Positions 24,931 through 32,078 of a stretch of 39,817 nt of DNA are shown piece by piece. Each line of letters opens with the position of its first letter. The first letter of the stretch is position 1. The stretch is from the IMG/VR virus record IMGVR_UViG_3300047666_000621, positions 1 through 39,817 of that record, one strand, 5' to 3'. Position numbers and translations under genes: made by a program. Source of the stretch: a virus. Under the pieces are notes generated by a model. The model did no database searches and was not told the DNA's origin. It was given only the letters and a program-made list of their open reading frames with translations.

Positions 24931-25262
24931 GCCTCGTCCTCCTGCACAAAGCGCACGGCCTTGCCTCTTCTGTTCTTGTACCAACTTTCGCACCTCTCTT
25001 GCGTGCCATGACCCACGGGGCCAAACATTCCGCAATCAAACTGCCACATCCAACGCTCGGTCTTTACTTCTACTAGGTCTAGGGGGCCCTTTTCAACTTC
25101 CCAATGCTGACCTCGCTCGGTCCAACCGGACGACGCCCAATCTCCGTCTGTTCCAGAGCTCAAAACTGCCCCATGCACAGGATATTTCCCGCCAGCATCC
25201 ACGTCATAGATCTGGACCTCTCGCCCGTCGCGGGTGCGGTATTGCTTGCTCATGTCAATCAT
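24927..25262 (-). CDS. Conserved small phage protein (TRDGREVxIY)
   Basis: A 111-residue protein with the motif YRTRDGREVQIYDVDAGGKYPVHGAV, which I recall from many phage genes of unknown function. The start at 25262 has AGGAGA six bases upstream and overlaps the previous stop by an ATGA. The rest is a Trp-rich beta region and a basic end (WYKNRRGKAVRFVQ). A regulatory or host-directed role is possible. Confidence 0.7.
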   Translation of the reverse strand: MIDMSKQYRTRDGREVQIYDVDAGGKYPVHGAVLSSGTDGDWASSGWTERGQHWEVEKGPLDLVEVKTERWMWQFDCGMFGPVGHGTQERCESWYKNRRGKAVRFVQEDEA

Positions 25263-25498
25263 GACGTTTCTCCTGTTGGTGCCTTACGCGCCTCTAGCAT
25301 TGCGTCGGCTACCTCGTAGACGTGAGGCGCAACACATTGCACAATGTAAGCAGCTTCCATTGCGCTACCTCGAACGCCATTGCAAAAACCCGCCAAAGCC
25401 TGCCCCGCAAAGTAATCGCGCAGGGTCATGCCAGAATCGCCGCCATGTTCCCAGTTTCCATATGCGAACGCTGGACCGCCGTTTTCATCTTCGCTCAT
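25259..25498 (-). CDS. Conserved small phage protein (GMTLRDYFAGQAL)
   Basis: A 79-residue protein containing GMTLRDYFAGQALAGF, a phrase shared by many small phage and prophage proteins of unknown role. A short helical C-terminus follows (VYEVADAMLEARKA). It is coupled to both neighbours by ATGA overlaps within a long accessory operon. The family is recognisable but uncharacterised. Confidence 0.75.
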   Translation of the reverse strand: MSEDENGGPAFAYGNWEHGGDSGMTLRDYFAGQALAGFCNGVRGSAMEAAYIVQCVAPHVYEVADAMLEARKAPTGETS

Positions 25499-25977
25499 CG
25501 TGTCGCCTCCATAAACTCAGTTACAACGCCCAGCGCCTCAGCTTGGACAAACAACCGCGCCTTTTCCGTGCGCCAGTAGTCACGGCCTGCCAAGTCCGGC
25601 TTGTGGTGTATCGCCCATTGGTACGCATCAAGACTGTCAGCGAATTTCAGGCGGTTAAAGTTCTCGCCCGTCGCTTTTGGGCAAGCATCGCCCCAAACAT
25701 CCGCCATCGCCTGCGCCTCAACCTTCACAAGCCAATCAGCCACGTCCGCGGGCATTGAACGCTTGAGCGGCGATGGTAGGTCAGCCGTTTCAGACTCGCC
25801 GTCGTCGTGGATTAGCGCGTGACATGCTAACTCAAATTCCTGCGGCCATAATGCTAGGCATATCCGCGCCACGCGGCCTGAGTGCCCGTCAACGTAATCG
25901 TTTGTCAATGACAAGTCCGCGTTGGTGTGCCATCTGCGCACCCGTCCAGCGGCAAAGATTGCTTTGAGCCTGCCCAT
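25495..25977 (-). CDS. HD-domain phosphohydrolase (YfbR-like nucleotidase)
   Basis: A 160-residue HD-superfamily protein. It has His32 in DGHSGRVARI, the His57-Asp58 pair in CHALIHDDGES, and a downstream TADLPSPLKR segment as in YfbR-type 5'-deoxynucleotidases, which dephosphorylate dNMPs. In phages such enzymes adjust nucleotide pools or remove host nucleotides. The C-terminal half is divergent, so the exact substrate is uncertain. Confidence 0.75.
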   Translation of the reverse strand: MGRLKAIFAAGRVRRWHTNADLSLTNDYVDGHSGRVARICLALWPQEFELACHALIHDDGESETADLPSPLKRSMPADVADWLVKVEAQAMADVWGDACPKATGENFNRLKFADSLDAYQWAIHHKPDLAGRDYWRTEKARLFVQAEALGVVTEFMEATR

Positions 25978-25979
25978 GT

Positions 25980-26303
25980 CTAAACCTCCCTCATGTGGAT
26001 AATATCGCCGCCGAACCGGTCAGCGTATTCCTTTGCGCCTGCCTCTGACAGCGCCATGGTCCCAACTATCCAGCGCTCGCCAGCAGGTGCCGCAGCAACC
26101 TCTTTGTGTTGCTTCACCACGCGGAAGGCCCCCGAGTATCCAAGCCATGAAATTTGACGCGCTAGGCATGTGTCGGAATTCCGGTTGGAATATAGCATCT
26201 TGACCTTGCTTTCGGGGTGTACCGGCATCACGCCTTGATTGTGCCCGTGCCACTCGCCGTCGTTCACGTCGAACAAAAGCGGCGTTGCGTCTATCTGGGT
26301 CAT
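25980..26303 (-). CDS. Small hypothetical protein
   Basis: A 107-residue protein starting MTQIDATPLLFDVNDGEW, behind GGGGAGTG at good spacing; an earlier start lacks this. Alternating beta and loop segments are predicted, with an AAPAGERWIVGTMALSEAGA stretch. No recognised domain. It overlaps the upstream membrane-protein gene by an ATGA. Confidence 0.65.
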   Translation of the reverse strand: MTQIDATPLLFDVNDGEWHGHNQGVMPVHPESKVKMLYSNRNSDTCLARQISWLGYSGAFRVVKQHKEVAAAPAGERWIVGTMALSEAGAKEYADRFGGDIIHMREV

Positions 26304-26497
26304 GTTTTCACTCCCCAAAAAGTAAGGAACAACACAAACGCAATCACTATCAGCATTTGAACAATTAAAGACAGTTTGGCCTCTTGGCTTATCTTTATCT
26401 TAACAGAATACGGAATCGGAATGGCCATAAACTCAACATATTCAACTCCAATTGAAACCGTGCATTTCTCAGAAAAAGCCTTCCATCGCGCTATCAT
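26300..26497 (-). CDS. Small membrane protein
   Basis: A 65-residue protein with a soluble N-terminal half (WKAFSEKCTVSIGVEYVEF) and one C-terminal membrane helix (about residues 44-61, LIVQMLIVIAFVLFLTFW). A C-tail anchor like this suggests an inner-membrane location. Coupled by ATGA overlaps on both sides. Function unknown; early phage membrane proteins often act on the host envelope or exclude other phages. Confidence 0.65.
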   Translation of the reverse strand: MIARWKAFSEKCTVSIGVEYVEFMAIPIPYSVKIKISQEAKLSLIVQMLIVIAFVLFLTFWGVKT

Positions 26498-26760
26498 GTC
26501 GTCACCCGTGGCGCGTTGTGGAGGTAGCTCGTGTTGTTGCGCAGCACTTCGTTAATGCTAAGAACGCCCTGAGTGCGAAGGGAATATATAGCGGTGTCCG
26601 TCGCGGTCTTTGACACCTGCCTGCGGTACGGCCTTAGCCATCCGCCTTTGGTCGAGTTGTTGAGGCGCAGCATGATGTCGGCCACCAGGCGCGGCTTGCC
26701 GTCTGACATGATAGCCTCGACCGCCTCAATCTGGCATGGCTCTGTGGGTTGTTTTGGCAT
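26494..26760 (-). CDS. Winged-helix-like small DNA-binding protein
   Basis: An 88-residue protein whose layout fits a winged helix: CQIEAVEAIMSDGKPRLVADIMLRL then TATDTAIYSLRTQGVLSINEV with a beta hairpin. A CAGGAATAACCAG leader precedes the start. Probably a transcription regulator or replication accessory protein. Target unknown. Confidence 0.6.
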   Translation of the reverse strand: MPKQPTEPCQIEAVEAIMSDGKPRLVADIMLRLNNSTKGGWLRPYRRQVSKTATDTAIYSLRTQGVLSINEVLRNNTSYLHNAPRVTT

Positions 26761-26807
26761 CTGGTTATTCCTGTTGGTGGTGGTGGCGGGGCTTTACGCT
26801 GCCGCCT

Positions 26808-27011
26808 TCATGATGCGTCGCAAGCGTTATTAGCCATCGTTGTGGCGATAGTGATAGTGTGACCCGCGCGACGCGCGGCAACAAAAGCGGCACGGAAAGG
26901 CAAGTAGCGCGCCTCCTCCTCTTCCTGTCGCTGCGCCTCATACTTTGCAGCGCGACGTGCGGCTTCCTTGCGCATCTTTGTTTCGACGGGCCATTCGTAA
27001 AGTGCGGTCAT
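26808..27011 (-). CDS. Small charged helical protein under a shared promoter element
   Basis: A 67-residue protein with a long charged helix (KEAARRAAKYEAQRQEEEE). Its leader AAAGGAACCGAGACA before the ATG is nearly the same as that of the pentapeptide gene at 36344. A 17-base promoter element is also shared with that gene. It is therefore likely to be switched on with it and heads the 27.0-24.0 kb operon. No domain recognised. Confidence 0.65.
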   Translation of the reverse strand: MTALYEWPVETKMRKEAARRAAKYEAQRQEEEEARYLPFRAAFVAARRAGHTITIATTMANNACDAS

Positions 27012-27051
27012 TGTCTCGGTTCCTTTGGCTGCGTTTGTGTTCCTGAGATAT

Positions 27052-27092
27052 GTTTAACGCTCACACTGCCTTTGCGCAAGCGCTAAATCACC
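27052..27092 (-). promoter_or_regulatory. Promoter/operator element upstream of 27011
   Basis: On the minus strand, ATTTAGCGCTTGCGCAA (27072-27088) is identical to 36274-36290. It contains a TTGCGC that could be a -35 box, followed after 16 bases by TTAAAC as a possible -10. It ends 61 bases before the start codon. The preceding GGTG extends the match to a third site near 28535-28545. A shared phage or host regulator is inferred. Confidence 0.55.
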
Positions 27093-27098
27093 ATCGGG

Positions 27099-27590
27099 CT
27101 AAATAATATCAGTGCCCCGCTTAGCCAGCACGCCGGACTTGATTAGCAAGATGATATCTTTGCTGACCGTCGTAGCCGATGCCCCCACCTCGCGTCCTAT
27201 ATTCGCGTTGGACATGCCCAGCTTGTGCAGCTTAGCGACCTTGGGGCGGCGAGCCTTGGCCTTTGCTGACCGAAGCGGCGCGGATAGCCCCATGTCCCTC
27301 GTCACAAGCCCAGCTTTTAGCAATGCCGCGAAGTCATTGCGGACGCTGTAATAGCTAATTCCCATATGTGTTGCGACCTGCTGGCGTGTCAGCCCTTCGT
27401 TAATCAACACAAGAACCTCGGCTTGGCGCTTAGCAATTGCCTCTGCCGATGTGTGCTGGCGCTGGGGCTTTTCGCGTGGCTCGTCGTCAGCCCCTGCTAA
27501 TGCCGCTAGCATGGCCTTGGCGATGTCGCCCTCGATGCTGGTTGCGTATGTGCGATTGAGCGCGAATGCATGTGAAATATCTGGTCTCAT
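27099..27590 (-). CDS. Tandem helix-turn-helix regulator
   Basis: A 163-residue protein with two HTH units: LTRQQVATHMGISYYSVRNDFAAL (about residues 68-90) and MSNANIGREVGASATTVSKDI (about 125-145), joined by a basic linker (RSAKAKARRPKVAK). Duplicated HTHs of this type resemble Sigma-70 region 4 or resolvase-type folds and would bind two half sites. It lies next to the repeated promoter element, making it a candidate regulator of it. Confidence 0.7.
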   Translation of the reverse strand: MRPDISHAFALNRTYATSIEGDIAKAMLAALAGADDEPREKPQRQHTSAEAIAKRQAEVLVLINEGLTRQQVATHMGISYYSVRNDFAALLKAGLVTRDMGLSAPLRSAKAKARRPKVAKLHKLGMSNANIGREVGASATTVSKDIILLIKSGVLAKRGTDII

Positions 27591-27901
27591 GGCTTGGCCT
27601 CCCCATTGAATGCGACCTCGGCATTTTCAACAAAGTTATTCCAAAGCGCAGTCATTATTCGCGCATGGGTTGGGCTGTTTGGAGATGTGCCCGTATGACA
27701 GAGCACCGTCTCGGTGCCGCTCAGATACAAGCCGTGCATTTCCTGCGGCCCCTCTTGGTCGAATTTTTCTGCGGTAGTTTCGACACTAGACTTTGTTTGC
27801 CTCGCATGGCCGGCTGCATCAAGTGCATGGGTCGAACCCCACTTAACGCGCCCAATAGATACAGCCGCTTGCTGCATTTCTTTCAAGACGTTATCATCCA
27901 T
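27587..27901 (-). CDS. Small hypothetical protein, cassette A
   Basis: A 104-residue soluble protein with a GGGAGG site eight bases before the ATG. It ends in VAFNGEAKP; the preceding gene ends in AAFNGEAN, and the 18 bases coding for this tail are repeated at 27597-27614 and 27909-27926. The repeat suggests the gene arrived by insertion or duplication behind its neighbour. Function unknown. Confidence 0.65.
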   Translation of the reverse strand: MDDNVLKEMQQAAVSIGRVKWGSTHALDAAGHARQTKSSVETTAEKFDQEGPQEMHGLYLSGTETVLCHTGTSPNSPTHARIMTALWNNFVENAEVAFNGEAKP

Positions 27902-28252
27902 TTAATTAGCCTCCCCATTGAATGCGGCCATGATGGCGGCGCGGTGGTGTGTGTTGACGGCTCTTATAGCAATATCTGCGCAGCCAGCGGCGCTCCAATT
28001 TGCAACAGTGTTCACACGCCACATAGCGCTTCCTGACAAGGATATTCGCATGGTGTATTGCAGGCCCAAACTCATGTTGGTTCTGCGAATTAGTTTGGCC
28101 TTTGTTTTCGTCCAAACCAGCGGCGCAATCATGTCGGGCATCGCGGCAAGGATGGCGTTGGCCAAGTCAACATCCGCAGGGGTTGGCCCTTGCCAGTTAT
28201 CAACAGCGCGGTTTGCCATAATAATCTCGGCAATCTTGTCCCGCGCGCTCAT
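27902..28252 (-). CDS. Small hypothetical protein
   Basis: A 116-residue protein. It begins with a helical segment (RDKIAEIIMANRAVDNW, then PADVDLANAILAAMPDMIAP) typical of phage proteins that count or bind nucleotides, though no motif is clear. The C-terminal third is beta-rich with Trp and Cys. It overlaps the upstream LexA-like gene by an ATGA. Its 3' end is the source or copy of the repeated FNGEA tag. Confidence 0.65.
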   Translation of the reverse strand: MSARDKIAEIIMANRAVDNWQGPTPADVDLANAILAAMPDMIAPLVWTKTKAKLIRRTNMSLGLQYTMRISLSGSAMWRVNTVANWSAAGCADIAIRAVNTHHRAAIMAAFNGEAN

Positions 28253-28473
28253 GCGACCGCCTCCCTAAGTGGCAAGAGCCGCGCCGCTCTGTGAGAACCC
28301 GGCACCCGTGTTAGCGCGCCCCTGACCTCCATGCGCTTAATCATCCGGCACACTGCCGAGACGGTCTTGATTTTCATGGCGTGCGCAATCTCGGAGTGCG
28401 TCGGCATAACTCCATGCTTGGCGTGATGCGCTTCCATTGCGCGGTAACAGATTAGTTGGCCTGGTGTTAGCAT
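28249..28473 (-). CDS. LexA-type winged-helix DNA-binding protein
   Basis: A 74-residue protein matching the LexA N-terminal domain: MLTPGQLICYRAME, then GVMPTHSEIAHAMKIKTVSAVCRMIKRMEVRGALTRV, the helix-turn-helix and wing. There is no peptidase half, so it is not self-cleaving. The start at 28473 is preceded by GAAGGGAATGAGGGT and lies 55 bases below a partial copy of the shared promoter element. A likely early regulator. Confidence 0.75.
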   Translation of the reverse strand: MLTPGQLICYRAMEAHHAKHGVMPTHSEIAHAMKIKTVSAVCRMIKRMEVRGALTRVPGSHRAARLLPLREAVA

Positions 28474-28527
28474 ACCCTCATTCCCTTCGGTTACGTTCCT
28501 CAAACAATGCCCCAAACATGACGCGCC

Positions 28528-28545
28528 CGCAACAGCTAAATCACC
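28528..28545 (-). promoter_or_regulatory. Partial copy of the shared promoter element
   Basis: Minus strand reads GGTGATTTAGCTGTTGCG. The first 11 bases equal the 27082-27092 site, and TTGCG recurs at nearly the same spacing. It lies 55 bases upstream of the LexA-like gene, the same distance as in the other two sites. The -10 region is weak. Confidence 0.4.
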
Positions 28546-28583
28546 TCGGGGCCGGTCTACTGACATGCTACTGACATGGGCGG

Positions 28584-28979
28584 TTAAATGTCAGCTTCGT
28601 CTAAAGTAGCGCGGATTTCGTCAACTCCCAAGGCTAGCTGCTCGCCTATCCAATCGGCCTGAGCGCCAGAAATGACAAGGCTTTCGTTCCATCGCGTACT
28701 TATCCTAGAATTTTCAAACAATGTTACAGATGCAATGGGGTGTGTGTTCGTGCCCTCGTCCCTTGCTGCCATCCCGTCAGATATCCAAGCAAGCTGGCGC
28801 AACTGCGCGGCAATGAAGCGGTGCCATTCGGGGTCAATGTCCGCTTCCCCAGCATTATCTACGCGCGCCCACAATTCGGACGTGTCGGAGTTAATGAACA
28901 AATCAAGGCTCAGAAAATGAGTAGACCGGCCCTCGTCTGCGGCGGTTTTTTTGTCCTTGAAGCTGATAACCTCGCCCAT
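28584..28979 (-). CDS. Hypothetical protein
   Basis: A 131-residue acidic soluble protein starting MGEVISFKDKKTAADEG. It contains alternating helices with Trp (WHRFIAAQLRQLAWISDGM, DWIGEQLALGVDEIRATL). I do not recognise the family. It is flanked by short gaps rather than overlaps, so it may have its own ribosome site. Confidence 0.65.
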   Translation of the reverse strand: MGEVISFKDKKTAADEGRSTHFLSLDLFINSDTSELWARVDNAGEADIDPEWHRFIAAQLRQLAWISDGMAARDEGTNTHPIASVTLFENSRISTRWNESLVISGAQADWIGEQLALGVDEIRATLDEADI

Positions 28980-29035
28980 CTACTCGCCCTCCCCTGTTCC
29001 GCGCAGGGCCTTCGATCTCGCTGTTTTTGTTTGGG

Positions 29036-29251
29036 TCACGAGAACTCACCGCAACCGTTATGGAAGTCCAGAACCTTTAGAACAAACACCGTTCGCGCAT
29101 AATGATTAACGACGTCTCTCCCGCGCTCGTTTCTTAAGATAAACTCAGGGTGCCATCCGCCAGAACGAAGCCATGTCCATCCAGTGTTGGCGTCATCTAC
29201 AAAGACGCGCCCGCCTCGCTTCAATGTAACTCTTTGTGCGTCACTTGTCAT
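29036..29251 (-). CDS. Small hypothetical protein
   Basis: A 71-residue protein beginning MTSDAQRVTLKRGGRVFV, behind AAGGAAGG. It is a beta-rich small domain (WTWLRSGGWHPEFILRN) with a C-terminal FHNGCG. It overlaps the end of the helicase-loader candidate by 11 bases, so it belongs to the replication operon. Function unknown. Confidence 0.6.
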   Translation of the reverse strand: MTSDAQRVTLKRGGRVFVDDANTGWTWLRSGGWHPEFILRNERGRDVVNHYARTVFVLKVLDFHNGCGEFS

Positions 29252-29708
29252 TTTTATGGCCTTCCTTGCTTGGTTCACGCATCGTCTTCGGTCTCGCGTT
29301 AACCTGCGCCATTATCTCGGCTGCGGCCTCTGGCGTCACGCGCGGCAACTGTGCAGGCTCAGGGGCGCGCTGTGTGGTGCGTGCGACCTTCGCGCCACGG
29401 GCTTGCTTGAGAATGGCGAGGACGTGCCCAGGGTTCGGCTTGCGGCTTGGGTTCGCGTTCCGCCACTTGCGCAGCCCGTAGACCACCTGCTCATGCGACC
29501 AATCTTGCAGCGTGTCCATCCAGTCGGCCATGATGCCAGCCTTCAGCGCGTCGGCGGGTCGGTCCTTCCAGTATCCGTCAAGAATGACTTCCACGTCAAA
29601 AGCAATCTTCTGTCGGTGTTCGGATAAATCTTGAGGCGATAGAGATTGCGCGTGTTGTGGCGTCGGGTGCGCGATTGTTCGGGTCGTCGGTAGGTTGTTC
29701 TGGTTCAT
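29241..29708 (-). CDS. Candidate helicase loader / replication accessory protein
   Basis: A 155-residue protein. Its helical core (WMDTLQDWSHEQVVYGLRKWRNANPSRKPNPGHVLAILKQAR) resembles small phage proteins that accompany DnaB-type helicases, where the phrase 'yp.eaV..al..w...np..fP..geil' is common. It follows the YdaU-like gene, overlapping it by 113 bases in another frame. Loading the host helicase at the phage origin is the inferred role. No helicase gene is present, in line with host dependence. Confidence 0.55.
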   Translation of the reverse strand: MNQNNLPTTRTIAHPTPQHAQSLSPQDLSEHRQKIAFDVEVILDGYWKDRPADALKAGIMADWMDTLQDWSHEQVVYGLRKWRNANPSRKPNPGHVLAILKQARGAKVARTTQRAPEPAQLPRVTPEAAAEIMAQVNARPKTMREPSKEGHKNDK

Positions 29709-30384
29709 CTGTCCATCGTCCTTGATTTAGCCACGAAGCGGCGTGCGGTATGAATTGCGGGTCTTTGCTTTGAAGTGAAGGAAGTTGCTGGGATAGTCCA
29801 AACATCACGTCGTCGGGCCGCGCCGCCTTCATGGCTTTGGCGAATGCCTTGCGCGCTGCGTCCTTCCCAACCTTGCGAGGGTATCGGTCCCAAAACTCTG
29901 CAAAATCCGCGTCGTCAGGTTTGAGCTTTGAGGGCACAATCGCTAAGGGTACGTTAGTACCCTTTTCTCTTATTGGTTCTGGTTCTGGTTCTGGTTCTGG
30001 TTGCTTGGGCTTTGCTTGAGCATTGCTAGATGCCTTTCCCTTTGTTGCCAATGGCTTAGCTTTTCCGCCCTTAGAGCCTGCGTTCACGCGCTTAGCATGG
30101 GCCTCAGAACTTTTCGCAAATTCCGCAGACAGCCGAGCATTGCTTAGCCGCTTTCCGTCGCGCTCAAAAAACTCGCCAAGCACCGACAGAACGACCGCCC
30201 GGTCTTCGTCACAGGCGCAGCGCATTCGGCGCATTATCCAAGCGTCATCATCTGGCAAGCTACAACCTGGCATCATCCACATAAGCCGCAGTAGGCGGTT
30301 GTATGCCCCATCCTCAGCAAGGGTCAGGTGCGAAGTGTCCGCTTCAAAGTCGGTCGGATACATATTAAAGAATGGTAGGCCCAT
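29596..30384 (-). CDS. YdaU/DUF1376-type replication protein
   Basis: A 262-residue protein. Residues 1-80 form the DUF1376 (YdaU) domain: PFFNMYPTDFEADTSHL, then EDGAYNRLLRLMWMMPGCSLP. A basic/polar linker and a (Pro-Glu) repeat near residues 128-138 separate it from a second helical domain (FAEFWDRYPRKVGKDAARKAF), known from phage replication initiators. It is the likely origin-binding initiator that recruits the host replisome. Confidence 0.85.
   Translation of the reverse strand: MGLPFFNMYPTDFEADTSHLTLAEDGAYNRLLRLMWMMPGCSLPDDDAWIMRRMRCACDEDRAVVLSVLGEFFERDGKRLSNARLSAEFAKSSEAHAKRVNAGSKGGKAKPLATKGKASSNAQAKPKQPEPEPEPEPIREKGTNVPLAIVPSKLKPDDADFAEFWDRYPRKVGKDAARKAFAKAMKAARPDDVMFGLSQQLPSLQSKDPQFIPHAASWLNQGRWTDEPEQPTDDPNNRAPDATTRAISIASRFIRTPTEDCF
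29975..30001. repeat. GGTTCT hexanucleotide microsatellite
   Basis: About four and a half copies of GGTTCT on the plus strand inside the YdaU-like gene. They encode the alternating Pro-Glu linker. Copy number may vary in-frame by two residues. Confidence 0.8.
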
Positions 30385-30755
30385 TATGTCTTTGACCTCG
30401 CTATGGCCTTGCGGTTAACCCAGCCCCAGACCGATTTGGAAGGCTTCCGTGCCTCTCGGTGCAGCCCGTCTGGGGTGTGTCCAAACTTCTCGCAAAATTG
30501 ATGCCAAGCCCAACCGTTGCTATACCCCCGACCCCTTCCGATATGCACGAGGCCAGACATGAAATCTTGCATCTCAAAATCTGATGGCGGGGCTACTGGC
30601 TCCTTAAACTCCCTAGCTACCTCTGAAGCGGAAACCGGCTCGTTTTGCATAACGTCCAGCGCCCGCCACGCTTGCGCGTTCGTCATTCCATCCTGAATGA
30701 GTTTACCACCTGAAGTGATGCACCATCCGTCTTGTGATTTTTCTATTTTTGGCAT
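30384..30755 (-). CDS. Replication-block protein with GWAWHQFCEKFG domain
   Basis: A 123-residue protein. The C-terminal part (YSNGWAWHQFCEKFGHTPDGL, then SVWGWVNRKAIARSK) is a domain also found at the end of phage DEAD-box helicases and primase-like proteins, thought to bind nucleic acid. The N-terminal ~35 residues are a small beta domain. It lies first in the replication transcript, after a terminator and a 100-base gap. Confidence 0.6.
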   Translation of the reverse strand: MPKIEKSQDGWCITSGGKLIQDGMTNAQAWRALDVMQNEPVSASEVAREFKEPVAPPSDFEMQDFMSGLVHIGRGRGYSNGWAWHQFCEKFGHTPDGLHREARKPSKSVWGWVNRKAIARSKT

Positions 30756-30858
30756 TTGGTCGCCCCTATTTGGGCAGGGTCTTGATAAGCGCGGCCCCCC
30801 GTGCTACCAATAACCTGCGTTACATGCACTGACTATGCCGCACCCACGGCTAAAATGC

Positions 30859-30888
30859 AAGGCCCGAAGTTTCAACGCTTCGGGCCTT
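30859..30888 (-). terminator. Rho-independent-type terminator
   Basis: A perfect 11-base stem (AAGGCCCGAAG / CTTCGGGCCTT) with an 8-base loop. On the minus strand it is followed by GCATTTTAG, a weak T tract. It sits just after the stop of the 94-codon nuclease gene, so it should separate the 32.9-30.9 kb transcript from the replication genes. Confidence 0.8.
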
Positions 30889-30890
30889 TG

Positions 30891-31175
30891 CTATTCCACA
30901 GCCTTAGCCCTCACCCGCTTTGCAAATGCGTGCGCCTCGTCGTCGGTGCGGATTATCTCATGGCACCCGTCCCAGCGCTTGAGAAACGCCACCTGCGGGG
31001 CCGTCAGCTTTCCTATGGTCGTCTTGACCTCAACTAGGTAGCTTCGCCCCCCGTAGCCCACTACAGCGTCACACGGCAGGTCCATAGGCTCGACTGTGAG
31101 TCCGTATGCTCGGAGAATGGCGAATATATCTGGCTCGTTGCCGTCTCGTTTGGCTTTGGCGGGGGGTCTGCGCAT
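30891..31175 (-). CDS. PD-(D/E)XK / VRR-NUC-like endonuclease
   Basis: A 94-residue protein with the small nuclease core: EPDIFAILRAYG, the acidic PCDAVVGYGGRSYLVEVKTT (Asp and the E-x-K pair), then Gln in LTAPQVAFLKRW. This matches VRR-NUC or Holliday-junction-resolvase-like phage nucleases, which process branched or recombining DNA. It is last before the terminator. Usual length for the family is 90-110. Confidence 0.8.
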   Translation of the reverse strand: MRRPPAKAKRDGNEPDIFAILRAYGLTVEPMDLPCDAVVGYGGRSYLVEVKTTIGKLTAPQVAFLKRWDGCHEIIRTDDEAHAFAKRVRAKAVE

Positions 31176-31182
31176 TATATGT

Positions 31183-31356
31183 CTAGCCCTTCTTGCGTTT
31201 AGTTATAATCTCAGTCCAACCGCCTGTGTATGGCTTGGGTTTGGTAAGCGGGTCCGCCGTCCAGTTGCTAGAATGGCCGTCATTGTTTCCCACTAGGTCC
31301 ATAAGCGGCGTGTCGGTAGGGTTGAAAGCTACGATTTTGTCTTTGCGTTCGGTCAT
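31183..31356 (-). CDS. Small protein, cassette B
   Basis: A 57-codon gene beginning MTERKDKIVAFNPTD and ending KRKKG. Its start overlaps the methylase stop by an ATGA. The opening six residues equal those of the 32455 gene. The 19 bases at its 3' end (31181-31199) repeat the 3' end of the methylase gene (31359-31377). It thus looks like an inserted small gene. Function unknown. Confidence 0.6.
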   Translation of the reverse strand: MTERKDKIVAFNPTDTPLMDLVGNNDGHSSNWTADPLTKPKPYTGGWTEIITKRKKG

Positions 31357-32078
31357 AGGTCTAGCCCTTCTTGCGTTGGGGGTGGCGCTGGCTGCGCGAC
31401 AAACAAATCCGGCTCGTCGTATGCGGCCTGCACACGTTTGCACGCAATCTCGAAGTAATCGGGGTCTAGTTCAATGCCGATGCCCTTGCGGCCCAGCTTT
31501 TGGCAGGCAACCAGCGTTGTGCCGCTGCCCATAAATGGATCTAGGATTGTTTCGGCGTGGAGGCATTCCAAAACCCAATTCATCACTGCAACGGAAACTT
31601 GGCACGGGTGCTTAGTCTTTTCTGGTGACAAATTTTTAACCTGTGGAAACTCTCGCCAATTATAACCAGCAACCATATCATTTTTGACCTTTAATGATTC
31701 TGGGTTTCTGCATTTTTGTTTAGACCTAGCTGCATCAACATCGCACCCCCAAAAACCCCAAAGCCTTGTTTGCCTCGGCAGGTTGCTTCCATAAACCCAT
31801 GTCAGAACGGAATCAGGCGCGCCAAGAATGGGGCAAACCATTCGCATCATTTCCTCTGGATACTGCAATATCGCAGAAGGCGCGCCGTTTATCGCGCGCA
31901 TAAACATTTCAAAGGCTTCTGGCGTGTCGTTGTGCGTGTTATACTTAAACCCAATCCCATACGGCGGGTCTGTCACGACGGCATCCACCTTCCCAAGCGC
32001 GGGCATGACCTCTAGGCAATCCCCCAGATACAAATCGCAGTTGCCTATCTTAACATGGCGCGTCCATGGCTCAGTCAT
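31353..32078 (-). CDS. DNA N6-adenine or N4-cytosine methyltransferase (beta-class order)
   Basis: A 241-residue amino-methyltransferase. The catalytic motif DPPYG is at residues 37-41, and the AdoMet-binding DPFMGSGTT at 180-188; this order is the beta class. KTKHPCQ just before the second motif is typical. The start at 32078 overlaps the upstream stop by an ATGA. There is no cognate nuclease beside it, so it is an orphan, likely protecting phage DNA from host restriction or marking regulatory sites. Confidence 0.9.
   Translation of the reverse strand: MTEPWTRHVKIGNCDLYLGDCLEVMPALGKVDAVVTDPPYGIGFKYNTHNDTPEAFEMFMRAINGAPSAILQYPEEMMRMVCPILGAPDSVLTWVYGSNLPRQTRLWGFWGCDVDAARSKQKCRNPESLKVKNDMVAGYNWREFPQVKNLSPEKTKHPCQVSVAVMNWVLECLHAETILDPFMGSGTTLVACQKLGRKGIGIELDPDYFEIACKRVQAAYDEPDLFVAQPAPPPTQEGLDL

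Noticed and set aside
30846-30857. TTTTAGC near the replication promoter as another regulon site
   Set aside because: The hexamer TTTAGC is common in this genome inside genes (for example near 22692, 24174 and 24853) and here lacks the TTGCG half.
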